Source: Chara braunii (lineage: Eukaryota; Streptophyta; Charophyceae; Charales; Characeae). From it: DNA of 48,510 nucleotides. The translations under genes were made by a program, and so were the position numbers. The notes under the pieces are model-generated. The model made no database searches and was not told where the DNA came from. It saw only the letters and a program-made list of their open reading frames with translations. Where the stretch lies: NCBI GenBank assembly GCA_003427395.1, contig BFEA01000326.1, positions 218,474-266,983 of the forward strand, read 5' to 3'. Below, piece by piece: positions 33,690 to 45,016 of this stretch; position 1 is the stretch's first letter; the number at the start of each line of letters is the position of its first letter.

Positions 33690-34115
33690 TTTAGTTCGCA
33701 GCTACCAAAAACCCCCGATATGAGACTGCCATCACCCGTTTTCATCAAGAAACGGGTGAGTTTTTTTTTACTTCCACCATCTCGTCCTATCGAGGCCTCC
33801 ACGCAGCGTTTTTTTCCCATCTAACTCCCACTTTGCATAACGAACTCCAAAACTAGCAACGTTATTGAACTCGCCTTATCAAAGAAACTATGCCCCAAAC
33901 TTTATCCCACTCAATTCCATTAAGGATCGAGTGACAACTCTTCTCCTTCTCTTCACTTTGCCTCCCCTCCTGCCGTAGCTCTCCACGGCCTACTTCCTCT
34001 TCTAACTTCTGATCAACTAAACTACGACTATTACTGACCTTAGATTCAAGGTCGCCCGTAGCAGAAACCCGCAGGTAGGATCTTCCCTCGTTCAATTCTA
34101 TCAAGAATCGGGCGA
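33690..34115 (+). repeat. Three diverged exon-like repeats with donor-like ends
   Basis: Related segments at 33700-33760, 33885-33935 and 34050-34115 share AAACCC...TTCNATYAAGRA. The first is bounded by an acceptor-like TTTTAGTTCGCAG and by GGTGAGT, the third ends in GAGGTAAGC. In one frame they read NPRYETAITRFHQETGE, PTQFH(stop)GSSD and NPQVGSSLVQFYQESGE, so they look like copies of one short exon. Each can also fold (CACCCGTTT/AAACGGGTG in the first). Confidence 0.45.
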
Positions 34116-35944
34116 GGTAAGCATTTCCCCCATCGCCGCACTCACCTTCCACTTTCGGCTGCACCTGGCGCAATATGGCGCTCACCTTCATTCGTCCTTC
34201 GCTTCATTTGTTCCTTCTCTATGTGTCCGCCCCGCCCTGCATCGTTTGGTCACAGAACTTTATACAGCCAACCTGCTCCTCCGCTGCGCCTTTCCCCGAG
34301 TGGATCCGGCGCGGAAACGCGCCTGGATTCATTCCCTCCGTCGTTCCCCGATACCTCCCTACCGCTGCCCGTCTCCCTACTTTGCCAGCGCCCACCGTCT
34401 ATCACCCGTCGCACGGCTCCGCCAGCGCTCCGACTCCTACCCACAGTCGGATAGTATCCTACTGGCAGCCTTAGTGCTCGTCCGCAAGTCGTTCGCAGAG
34501 TGCCGTCCGACCACGCCACCCATTTCTGAGGGGAACTTCGGAGGGAACCAACTACTAGACGGTTCGATTAGTCTTTCGCCCCTATACCCAAGTTCGACGA
34601 GGTAGTCGGCACGACAGCATTGCTGTTGCCTGATCCCGCCCGGTTTTACCCATCCGCTTCACATGTACGTGCGGCAGAACCCCGGACAGGTTCATTCGCC
34701 GCAGTGTCGAGGCCTTTCGGCCTGTGTTTGGATAGTTCTTGGGTACACCCACTGCCCGTGGCTTTGCTCAATACAGCGCCTAGCGCCCGTAGCCACGCCA
34801 GTCTTCTCTGTATCATTCCAATTTTTACGGACATCCTGAAGGACATAGCCTAGGCCGCGGGGTCAATCAGCCCCGACCCTCAGACAATTCGGAATATTCG
34901 GTTTTTACTCATCAAGGCCCATCATCTGGTTTGAACACGGTCTGTATTTCAACAGTTCAATGGTGTTCCCAGTGAGCTAGGCTCTTGGGGCCTGTCACAC
35001 CCCTACTACGCCGCGTCCCAAAGCAAAACGGGACGCGGTTTTTAAGAAAAACAGGTAAACAAAAATTATATAAAAGCACGGGCAGCTCAGGTCGCGGAAG
35101 CAGTTTGTAATTGCAGTTCAGGCAATCTGCGAATACAACACTCCCCCACGCGTTCCTACCGCAGTCTCGCGTCCCAAGACGGGACGCAATGAAAGGGAAA
35201 GCAAAATAAAATAGCAGTAACGTCGGGGAACCGCGGGGGCGCTGGCACCTCGCCAGTCCTGCGGATCGGGCCTGCCGCCGCACCCATAAGCAAAACCGAG
35301 GGCGATAGCCCCACAGGGCCCTCACCCTTTTGGTTTTCCTCCACGCCGCTCTGCTACTGTCGCGCCGGCGTCCGCTGGCCTCGATCCCCGAACCTCTGTA
35401 TTGCCAACCCAAATGTCGTAACCTATAGGTCCAAGCCCAAACCTGAGACTAGTGCCCGCAGAGTACCATACGGGGTAGTGTAGCGCGGCGCTTATGGGCC
35501 AACAAACCGGCTGCGCGGCTCCCAGTGCCCGCACCGGCTGGCTCACACCGTGCCATAATTGCCCCGCGCGCCACCCTACGACACCCCGCTCACCGCACAA
35601 AGTCGCGTCATCGTTGCCGATCCCGCGGTCGGGGTTGTTCTCCGCACGCGTGCTCGACTCAGTCAAATGTAGCCGTCGAAAGAAAATATCCCCTCGGTCC
35701 TAGTTTAATCAAGAGTAACCAAAAATAAAAACTTAAAGATAAAATGAATAAATTTAAACAGACTGGCGCCCGCGCCGGTTTCGTAATCAACATAAAGAAA
35801 GAATTTTGCGCGCCTTAAACCTGCACGCCCACGCACTCTGTACTCTAGTCAGCCTTCCAGTCAACGTGATCACAGACACAACCGTGCCTGACGCGGTATA
35901 CTTAACTTTAAACCAACCATTTTCTACCACTTGCATAAACCAGG
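34116..35944. other. GC-rich, no gene recognised; two GCGTCCC hairpins
   Basis: Several frames of 70-150 codons overlap on both strands, typical of GC-rich non-coding DNA. Two hairpins share the stem GCGTCCC/GGGACGC, at about 35012-35039 and 35168-35187. Confidence 0.4.
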
Positions 35945-35970
35945 GCGAATACCCTTATAAGGGTATTCGC
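35945..35970. repeat. Perfect 26-bp palindrome
   Basis: GCGAATACCCTTA followed by its exact reverse complement. There is no loop, so it could be a dimer binding site or a cruciform-forming site. Confidence 0.95.
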
Positions 35971-36132
35971 GCTGACAACTTACCGGACCATATTAAGTGA
36001 CGTCCTCGTCGCTTTGCATGATCAAGGCTATCAATTCAACCACAATTCCAACGTGTTGACGAGCAGGGTACCAATCCGATTAACCGACAGACCCAGGGTT
36101 GAGGCCTCCAATAATCCATGCCAAACACAACT

Positions 36133-36213
36133 TTATGGTGCCAGGATTCTAACCTGGGTCTCCGTCGTCCTCATAGTTGGACATCAGGGTACTCGTCATT
36201 GTACTACAACATA
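36133..36213 (-). pseudogene. tRNA-like sequence (possible tRNA pseudogene)
   Basis: On the minus strand CCAGG-TTAGAAT-CCTGG forms a canonical T arm except TTCGAAT has become TTAGAAT. The following CACCATA pairs 6 of 7 with TATGTTG about 65 nt upstream, and GTAC/GTAC can form a D stem. The anticodon arm is irregular (a loop with CCA flanked by a mismatched stem) and the variable region is long. The damaged B box argues against activity. It could also be a chance match to the T-arm consensus. Confidence 0.35.
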
Positions 36214-36379
36214 AGTTTCATTGGATCTCTCACCCTCTTCCCTGTGTCTTAGACAACCGCCGGCTCCTCGTTGTATGTTCCTAACCTTTCGCCTGTAAAC
36301 AGGTTGTGACTAGGGACGAGGGCCCTAACCGAGATCTTTGAAGGCATCCTTTCGCTTTCCTCCCAAATTTTTTACATCA

Positions 36380-36404
36380 AGCATATATATATATATATAT
36401 ATAT
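36380..36404. repeat. (AT)n microsatellite
   Basis: Short alternating AT tract. 36405-37978 otherwise shows no gene. Confidence 0.9.
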
Positions 36405-37978
36405 CATATAAATCTTCACATAGATTCTTCCTGCATTTTAGTACAGGAAGGCTAGGTCTCCATCCTGGCCCACCATACTCTGGGTGATCATGCCAGATCT
36501 ACGGCCCACGACATTGTTATTTAGCGGTAGTGCCTTCGCGGGTTGCGCCACGATAGACTTCTCCTGAAAAGCATTCAATCAGGACTACCTAAAAAAAAAC
36601 TCATATGACTCGACTCTTATCCCACGCCTCTTCGCAGGAGTAAAACCGTCCTATGCGTTCACGTCCTTTTAAGTCTTTACTCCCTTGACCAGACGCAGAC
36701 CCTCTGCTTAGGTTGTGCAAAGCAGCGGCCAACACTAAGGGTTGTGCCCTTGTGATGCTAGTTATACTCCTAGCCGAGTCTCTTATAAGTGTCCAAGATT
36801 AGCACAAGCGGCCGAACGGTGTGTCGCAATAATACAAGCCTACTGTGGGACTACGCATATACTTGTCACACATAAAGGTATTTACCAGTCCCTCTGCGGG
36901 ACAACACAGAGGAAGCACGACAACCTTCCCATAATCACAAAACAGAATCACTGCCAGGTTCACAAGGTCGTGGTCTCCCAGCTTGATCAGAGCAAGAAAG
37001 CCACACATCTTGATGACATCTCTTAAAATGCACCATTTGCGACATTCAAAAATTCCACCAATAGTCTAATAAACTTAGTCCCTCTCGTCAGTCTTTTATT
37101 ACCCAAAAAAACAATCTTCCAATTATCGATCTTATTAACCACCTCATATATAAAGTAGGTCTCACTTCAATAGGTCTCCCAACCATCCCTCTCTTTCTAG
37201 GATGGACTTTCTCACGACCTTTTCTTCAACACATCTCCCCTCTCTGAAGATGAGTCATTCAATCAAACAATTAACTACCTTCCCATTAAGAAGTGTCCCA
37301 ACCATAACACAATTCATATGAGGAGACCAACTCCTGGGTCTTTTGCACAATTCAAACAACAAAACATTCACTATAAATATTCGGGATCTTCACATCTCTT
37401 TTTCACAAATACGACTGCACTGCCTCCCCTTATACCCTGCCTTATTTTTTGCCCAAGGGCAGATCGCACAAGTATACCGAGGAGTAAACAGTTTGTTTAC
37501 AATCACATTCACAATATACATGGCAAAATAAGATGTTTCTCACACATTGTCCACACAAACTCATCATACATCAGAGTACAACCACACATGTGAGAGAGAC
37601 AAGTGATCGTCACATATAAAGAATGGTCCCTGAAAAAACCTCATCATAATATACACTCAGGGAATAAAATGACTCACACAGAAAGTGTCCCCAAATCATA
37701 GCTCACTCAGCTCAAGCCACAACAAACTCACACTGACAACTATCCCTAAAATACATGTCAAATCTGTCTCTCAAAGGCCAGGTGTAGGCCACCCAAATAT
37801 ATACATGCCTCATCTAGATCACCCTGATCCTCAAGACCCCAACTCAGTAGGAACACAAGAATTCAAATCCAGACTAGTAACAATCGTCAAAAGGTCCTCT
37901 AAGTCTAAGAGGGTATCACACAGAGCCTAAGCTGACGCCTCACAAGATATCCAACCAAATAACATAGGCGAACCAGCC

Positions 37979-40831
37979 CTACTTCCTCATCTCCTCCTGG
38001 TTTTGCCTATATAACTGAGCCCTAAGTCCATCTGCGGACTTCTCTACCATCCTACCTTGTCTATCGTAGATCTTACCCCCTGTCTCTGAGGCTTTCCCTT
38101 CTGCCTTATCCTCAAGGAACTCGAGACAATCCAGAGCCTGATGCTCGCCCTCCTTGCTGTAGAAGCATATCCGATCAACCTTCCTCTTGAACTTCTTATT
38201 CTTGGGCTGAGGAGGTGGCGATGAAGGGGATCCTACCATAGTGCTGACAACCCCCTCCTACTTTCATCGAGGGGCTGCAGCACTTACAACCTCCTACTGC
38301 TCTATCCCAGGAACCGGTACCCCAGACCCAGATCCAGTAGCCCACGATCCCAGTCTGCTCCTCAAATCCCCTGTCGCTGGGACGCACTCAGGCGCGTCTA
38401 ACCTCTGAGGTCTCCTCTCGAGCATCTCTCCTGGCACCACCATGGGCTGCTCAATCCCCTCTGGCTCATACTCAGGCGTGCCCAACCTCTGGAGCCCGCC
38501 CTCGATGACAACCTCCGTCTCAATCCCCATCTCTCTCTCAAGAGGCTCCTCTATCCTCTGCTCAGGCGGAAACAAACTCGCCTCCTCCTACATAGTATGC
38601 ACTGCCTCAAGGAGCACGCCCATGGATCCCTCCGTTGAGCCTTGAGCCAGCTCACTGCTAGATGGTGGTAGCCTCTCCTCAACTGCTGAAGGTACAACTA
38701 GGCCCGCCACTGCTACCGGCAGCGTCGCGAGCTCGGTATGGGCTCTGAACTCGAAGGCCTCTCTCTCCGCCTGTCTCCGGGCTCTCGCCTCCTCTGGCTC
38801 CAGGATAACTCTCCCCATAGGTGGCTCCTGGCGAGGCCCTGCTGCAGATAGCTGTCCTGACAAACCCTGCCCTGGCTGCCTCTGCTCTCCCTGTCGGCTG
38901 CTCTCTAGCTTGTCTACCTTTCCCTGAGATTGCTGCCCCAGGCTCTCGATGATAGCTGCCTGACTGGCCACCAATGCCCTGAGCTCCTAGATTTCCACCT
39001 CCATAGCCTCCAGGAGTACTCCATAGCCTTCTTCCTTTGTCTTCTTCCCTGCCATATCGCTTTCCAATAAAAAGTGCTGGTCAAAAGTCGTCTTGGCCAG
39101 GAACTTGATTTTGTGATCCAACCTTTCTTCCACCTTCCTTGCCACCCCAAACCCCGCTCTGGTTGGCGAAGGAAGCTCCTCTCCTCTCTGCTCCCAGAAG
39201 TCCCTCCACATCTCCGGGATCTCCGAGGCCTTAGCTGGCACGCTGGGCGGTTGATCCGGGAGCGCCCCTTCTGCCTCCAATCTCTGCCTCTCCTGCTGCT
39301 GCTCCGGAAGTGTCCCCGCCGCCTCCAATCTCTGCCTCTCATGCCATATCTCTTCTATCCTCCTGGTTCTTCTAGCCCTCTTTCCTTCAGTTGTCTCTCC
39401 AGCTGACGCCCTTTCCCTCGTGCGGAGGTCGACCCTCTTCAGGATCTCTGCCTCTACCTCCTTCTCGGGCTGGTACGGCTCCTGGCGCGGCTCTGCAGGT
39501 GCTGGCTCCTCAAGGTCTGGGTGCTCCAGGCCATGAGCTGCTAGGTGCCTGTCAATCAGGGTCAAGGCTTCTCTCCTTACAACTGCCCTCTCTCTCCTCC
39601 TTTCTGCTCTTCCCTCTGGCGAAGGAGCCTTTTCTGATGAAGGTAATGGGGCCTCCTCTCTCTGCAACCTCTCCCCTGCCTGGCGAGTGCTCCCTGGTGC
39701 ATCCCCGAGTCTCAAACCCACCGCTGGTGTCTGAGGGGGCGTGTCCTCTCCAACCTCTATCACTTTCTTCCCTGCACGTCTCCCCTCATCGCCCAACCCT
39801 CTCTCTCGCTGAGTATCCTGGACCTCCTCCCGTGGCATCCCCTCTCGTGGTACCTCCTCCTGTGACACCTCCCTTCGTAGCACCTCCTCTCGTGGTACAT
39901 CCTCTCGTGGCACCTCCTCTCGTGATACCTCCTCCCGTGGCACCTCCTCTCGTGGTACCTCCTCTGCCTGTTCTCCATGCTCCTCACCCCGAGGCGACGC
40001 CCTCCATCGAGAGATATCCAAATGCGTCTCCAACTCCCTCCAGGGCCCCTCAGATGTTGGCGGCTCCTCCTGTGTGTGTGCTGGAGACCTCCTCAATCCA
40101 CCCTCGGTAAACCGATGGAACTCCACTGGTCCCAACCCACACTCAGGGTATGCCCCTCGCTCCTCAGCCTCTGGCTCCGGCTCCGGTTCCTCTTCTCTTC
40201 TGGCTAGAGCCTTCCGCCCTCCTCGAGACGGTCTTGCCTCCCTAGGTTCAGGGTCCCTTTGCCTCTGACTCCACTAACGCCTCTCAACTTTGGGCGGAGG
40301 GGCGTCCGACCATCGAAAGGCCTCTCTCAGATGTGCCCTGCATCTCTCCCAGTCCCGGGCCATGTCTCTGACCTGCCTAGCCAGTGGTCTTTCCGCCTTC
40401 CTAGTCCAGAGCGGTAGTGTCTGCATCCAATCATCTCTCGGTATACCTTGCCCCTGCATGAACCGCTCAAACGCGGGGATGAAGTCCGACGCATTTCCAA
40501 TCTCCAGACGGGTCGGCCTGCCATCAGGTCCCACAAGCGCGGGTCGCAGCCCCTGCATCCTCAACTCCACCTCTGACCTCGTCGTCACCTCCCTACGGAT
40601 CCGTGCGACGGGCTCCTTGAATCTGTCGACTCCCCTCAGCCTCTTAATCTCCTGGGTCACAGTCCAACCCATACGCCGCGTATGCTCCCAGAAGCTGTCT
40701 AGGAATATCTCGATGTCGCCACCATAGTACTCTGGAGTGTTCTCTCGATGGCGAGGCTCATGCCGCTCATATCCTCCTGAAGCGCCCAACGGCCTCCGAG
40801 GCGGCCGCGTCCCCTTCCCTCCTTTTGGCAT
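37979..40831 (-). pseudogene. Gag-like protein with degenerate zinc knuckle, downstream of integrase
   Basis: One frame of about 950 codons from ATG 40829-40831 (MPKGGKGTRPPRRPLG) to TAG 37979-37981. It is interrupted by TAG 40274, 38987, 38588, 38294 and 38258 and TGA 38264, with no frameshift. The first third is capsid-like (EYYGGDIEIFLDSFWEHTRR; ASDFIPAFERFMQGQGIPRD; WTRKAERPLARQVRDMARDW). The middle is Glu/Arg-rich with a PREEV repeat and coiled-coil potential (RQRLEAAGTLPEQQQERQRL). The C-terminus has a zinc-knuckle relic at 38126-38167 (CFYSKEGEHQALDC) in which the second Cys is Ser. The start lies 166 bp after the integrase stop on the same strand. In Ty3/gypsy elements gag normally precedes pol, so either the order is unusual or two elements abut. 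Confidence 0.6.
39821..39965 (-). repeat. 15-bp minisatellite encoding EEVPR repeats
   Basis: Nine to ten units of a 15-bp sequence, read on the minus strand as EEVPREEVPREEVSREEVPR and variants. The period keeps the gag-like frame open. Confidence 0.9.
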
Positions 40832-40996
40832 GGCTGTCTTCGTAAAGTCAGACCTGCACAACAGGCGAAGGAGACAACAGGCACACATTGGGGTAAGCAA
40901 ACAAGTGATAATCAAAGCAAGCTCAGACCAGACCACCCTCATGCAGCATGCATCCTATCTGACCTACGCACCCTATCGCTTCTATTCTAAAGACAG

Positions 40997-43900
40997 TCAG
41001 ATCATCTCTCTTACCTCTTCTCTTGCCACAAATTTTTTCAATCGCGTTCCAGATACCCAATCCTTCCACTCAGTCTCATTTAGCTCTTCAATCTGGTACG
41101 CTCCGAAGTCTATAACCCGTACGATCCGGTAGGGACCTAACCACCTCTTATCGAGTTTCCAGGACCATTGCTTCTCCAAAGATGAATCGTACAGGAGTAC
41201 GACGTTCCCAACTGTCAAAGGTACTTTCCTCACCCGCGCAAACAGATCCCATCGAGTCTTATTATCCATACGGCTTCTCGCCACCTGATCGGACGCCTCC
41301 TGGATCCTTTCTTCTATCACCCCTATCTGCCGCGCCCGAATATCGAACAATTCTTCGAATGACAGGCTAACTTCCAGATCCTGGCGCCTCCATGTCTTAA
41401 GAAAGCTCTCGATAGGGAAGGTGGCGTGCTTTCCATACCACAGCGTCGCCGGTGCGTACTTGGTGGATCTTTTTACTGTAATGTTCTCGACAAAGAACGC
41501 CGCCCTTAGGTATCTTGGCAATTGATTAGGCCTACCTTCGGTCCACTTAGCCAAGAGGCTCGTAATGGTACTATGTCCTCTCTCCACGGGAGTATTTGCC
41601 TGAGGGTGCGCGACCGTGGTGTAGTTAGCTGCTACACCATACCTTGATAACAATTCTTGCACCTCCTGGCAGGTAAACTCCGATCCCCTGTCCATACGAA
41701 TTCCCTGACGAAAAGATCGCGCAGATAGTACTCCTCGATACAGCTCACCAAGATTGACCCGGTCTTTGTGCGAATAGCACGCCCGTCTACGAATCCAGAC
41801 AGGTTATCGCGCACATCGAAGATATGGTTATAGCCCTGATCCCCAAGCGACATAAAAAGTAGATCGAGATGCACTACAACCCCCACCTCTCGCTCTAGCC
41901 TTAGATGTAGCGGTTCTCCTTGCCCCTGAATAGCACGCCCGTCTACGAATCCAAATAGGTTATCACGCACATCGAAGATATGGTTATAGCCCTGATCCCC
42001 AAGCGACATAAAAAGTAGATCGAGGTGCACGACAACCCCCACCTCTCGCTCTAGCCTTGGATGTAGCGGCTCTCCTTGCCTTAAACGGGATCTCTCCTTG
42101 CAGGGTACGCAAGATCGGCAGAACTTCCCGACCATGTCCATCATCCCATCCCAGTAGTACAACTCACTTATTTTGGCATATGTGGCTTGTACCCCTCGAT
42201 GCCCTCCTGCAATGCCGTCATGAAGCGCTGCTATGACGTCAATCTGACGGTTCCTACCGCAGACGACTCTCCTGGGATTCCCTCCCTCTCTTCTTACGAA
42301 AAGGTGGTTGTTTCACACTAAGTAGCGCTGCAGCATCCTCTGAGCCCTATCGCTTGCATCCCTTAACCGCATTTCGCAAGACAAAAGGAGTCTCAGCTCT
42401 AGGTAGATCCCGTCATACTCCTCCGCACGAAAGGCCTCCTTAATCTCCCCTTTCTCGAACTCGTCGTCCTGCCTCTCGGGCACTTCGTCCACATTCCCTG
42501 CCGGGTTCAACGAGCCTGACTGGTCGAGGCTTTCCTGCAATAACATGTTGACGAGGAGATACATTCCTCCCATCAGGTCCTCATGTCGTTCTACCTCGCC
42601 TGGTCCTTCCTCGATCGTCCTCATGTCCTCCATCAGACTATGCGAACTAGCCAGCGCCAACTCCATCATCCACTGAACATCCTTACCACCCCAGGGATCC
42701 TCTTCTTCAAAGGGNTTAAGGACTAGTTCGGCCCTCCTTTCATACCCATTCGGCGCTTGCCAGATAGGATAGCCTACACAGCTGGGCACCCGCGGCGACC
42801 ACTTGTTGATATGGAGACGGACATCTTCTTCCTGATCCAGTAATCCATCAACTGGGGGCGTATTCTCCACCGCCTCCCCTTCCTATTTATCCCAGTTGAT
42901 CCGACTCAGCCCGTCTGCCCGGTTCTTACTGTCAGGAATCCGTTCCAACTCGAAGTTAAACATCCAGATGTATGTCAGCCATCTGACAACCGTCGGATCC
43001 GATGGAACGTAATTCCTTAGAGAGTAGGCCAGGGCGGTCGGGTCCACTCTCAAAATAAACCTCCTGCCAAAGATGTAGTTCCGGAAGATCCGCAGACAGT
43101 GGAGGACAGCAAGGGTCTCCCTCTTGAACTGAGAGTAGTTCCTCTCTGTCGTACAAAGAGTCCGACTCCCAAACCTCAGGGGCCTTTCCTTTCCTTCCAT
43201 GTCTGCCTGAATTAGAACTCCCCCTATGGCAGTCGGACCCTCATCCGTTTCGACAATGAAGGGTCGCGTCTCCGTGGCATCATAATCAGACATCCTCAAT
43301 ACCAGCCCTCCTTTTCGAAATTCCTTGTTCATTCTAGCCACCACCTCCTCTTGCTCTTCGCCCCAAACCCATTCCTGATCTTGACGGACTAACTTCCTCA
43401 GGTGTTGACATCAATTATTGAGTGGAATGGAACTGGCCACTCAGTAATCTTGTCCGTCTTTTTCACACCCGGCCTTCGGCCCTTCTCGCTGCAGACGAAC
43501 CCCAAAATTGTTGCTTCCCTCACGCAGTGCGTGGATTTGGCCTCGCTCGCTGTGAGGTTATGCTCCTCGAGCAGGCTCATGACCCTTTCGAGGTCCTGGA
43601 TGTGCTTCCAAACAAAATGCCTTACCCCTGGCAAGACTTCGTCACTTCCTTCACTGTCGGCCCCTTCACTGCTAAATCGTCGATATATGGCTGTGTGATA
43701 TGGGGGCTGACTGACTGCATAGTCCGAATCATGGCCCGTTGGACCATTGCTACCGCGTTGGTCCACCCCTGCGGGGCCACATTCATGTGGATTAGTCCTC
43801 GCGGCGTGTGCATTGTCGTCACCGGCCTATCCGGTGGGTAGACCGGGAACTGATCATATCCTGAGTAAAGGTCTATAAGTGAGATTATAGGCCTTCCATC

Positions 43901-44354
43901 AGAGGATTCTGACAAAGCATCCGCATTTGGCAGTCCTCCAACATCCCGCACGGTCACCGCATTCAGCCTCTGCAAATCTTGCACCCACCGCAGCGTCCCG
44001 TTAGGCTTGATGAAGCAGAACTACGGGGACGTATACAGTCCACTCGAATAGTCGGCGACGTGCGTACGTATCTTGCCTTCGAGGTAATCCACCACCTTCT
44101 TTTCCTCGTCAGGATTAGGATATTGCACCCCTCTCATGTTCCAAGGCTCGTGTGGCACGGTGTGGATGTAGATCATAGATATCTTGTCCACATCCAGCCT
44201 GCCACGCTCCTCGTCACTAAATGTATAGGCGCGGTGCCTCCTCTCCATCAATTCCACCATCAACGTTCGTTCCTGAGGTAGCCAGAAGTCGGGTTCCCCT
44301 AAATCAACTTCCCCTCGTTCCCTTCGTTGATACGACAGCTAGAGCACTCTCCCT
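40997..44354 (-). pseudogene. pol: Ty3/gypsy-like pol (RT, RNase H, integrase), 5' truncated
   Basis: Minus-strand order RT - RNase H - integrase identifies a Ty3/gypsy-type element. RT: LIDLYSGYDQ near 43850 and YIDDLAVKG near 43675. RNase H: FIVETDEGPTAIGG, RETLAVLHCLRIF, LRVDPTALAYSL, ending ERIPDSKNRADGLSR near 42900. Integrase: HHCC (LHDGIAGGHRG near 42220; CRSCVPCK near 42110), core HLDLLF, MDRGSEF (41690) and NTPVERGH, then a GPY/F-type tail RWLGPYRIVRV near 41130. Damage: TAG 44021, frameshift near 43660, loss of roughly 25-30 codons of the RT thumb/connection near 43400, TAG 42883, TGA 42313, a one-base deletion near 41697. Protease and an upstream gag are absent: the sequence is cut where the 3.6-kb repeat begins. 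Confidence 0.9.
41773..42080 (-). repeat. In-frame 156-bp tandem duplication inside the integrase core
   Basis: Two adjoining copies start at 41773 and 41929 (period 156 bp, 52 codons). Each encodes REVGVVVHLDLLFMSLGDQG through GFVDGRAI, so the segment with the first catalytic Asp is present twice. The copies differ at about ten positions, so the duplication is not an assembly stutter. Confidence 0.92.
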
Positions 44355-45016
44355 CCCCTTTCTCAGCCCCGCTGTGCGCTGACGACGAGCTTTTCACGCT
44401 AGAATACAGGGACAAAAAATTGCTGACACCAACAACCCTCTCGAAAGAAAGTCTTCCCTCGCTGTCCCCTCTGCTCGCTGACTACACGTCACTCGCTCCC
44501 TTCTCTTTTGATCATCATAGCTCATATCACCCTCTCTTTCTCTCCAACAACTAGCTTCCCTCTCTCCCTTTTCGTTGACTCTCTTTTCTCCGCATCCCTC
44601 CGGGTCGTGCTAAATACCACCCCTTTTGCGTGCACAGGCTTGATCACATCTCGCTCTTCACTTTCTTCGAACTCTCTCCCTCATAGCGAACGTCCCTCTC
44701 TCACATGCCTCATTCTTAGTTCACCACCTCACAAGATTCCTGCGGGTAAGTACGCGACTAGTTACAGCGAAGACACACAAAGAAAAAAGAAACAGTCAAG
44801 GCGCTGTCGAGTTATCCCATTTTCTGTCTGGGCAACACACGTCTTTTTTTTCTGCCAAAATAAACGAAACAAATATCTCTCCCGGAATTGCTGCCTAAAC
44901 CTCGCCGAGGTATCTGTCTTGTTGCTTCGACAAGGACGAACGTCACGTCAACCTTACCATGCACAATTACCTTTCCCACACTCTTTTCTTGCTCCAATAG
45001 CACACTACTGTCCGGT

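Noticed and set aside
34246-34605. 119-codon plus-strand frame
   Set aside because: Overlaps equally long frames on both strands in GC-rich DNA; no recognisable domain.
35759-35780. TGGCGCCCG as a tRNA-Lys primer-binding site
   Set aside because: Only the first eight or nine bases match; there is no LTR end before it and no plus-strand internal region after it.
39391-40110. 239-codon plus-strand frame, Pro/Ser/Leu-rich
   Set aside because: Antisense shadow of the minisatellite in the gag-like frame; no motif.
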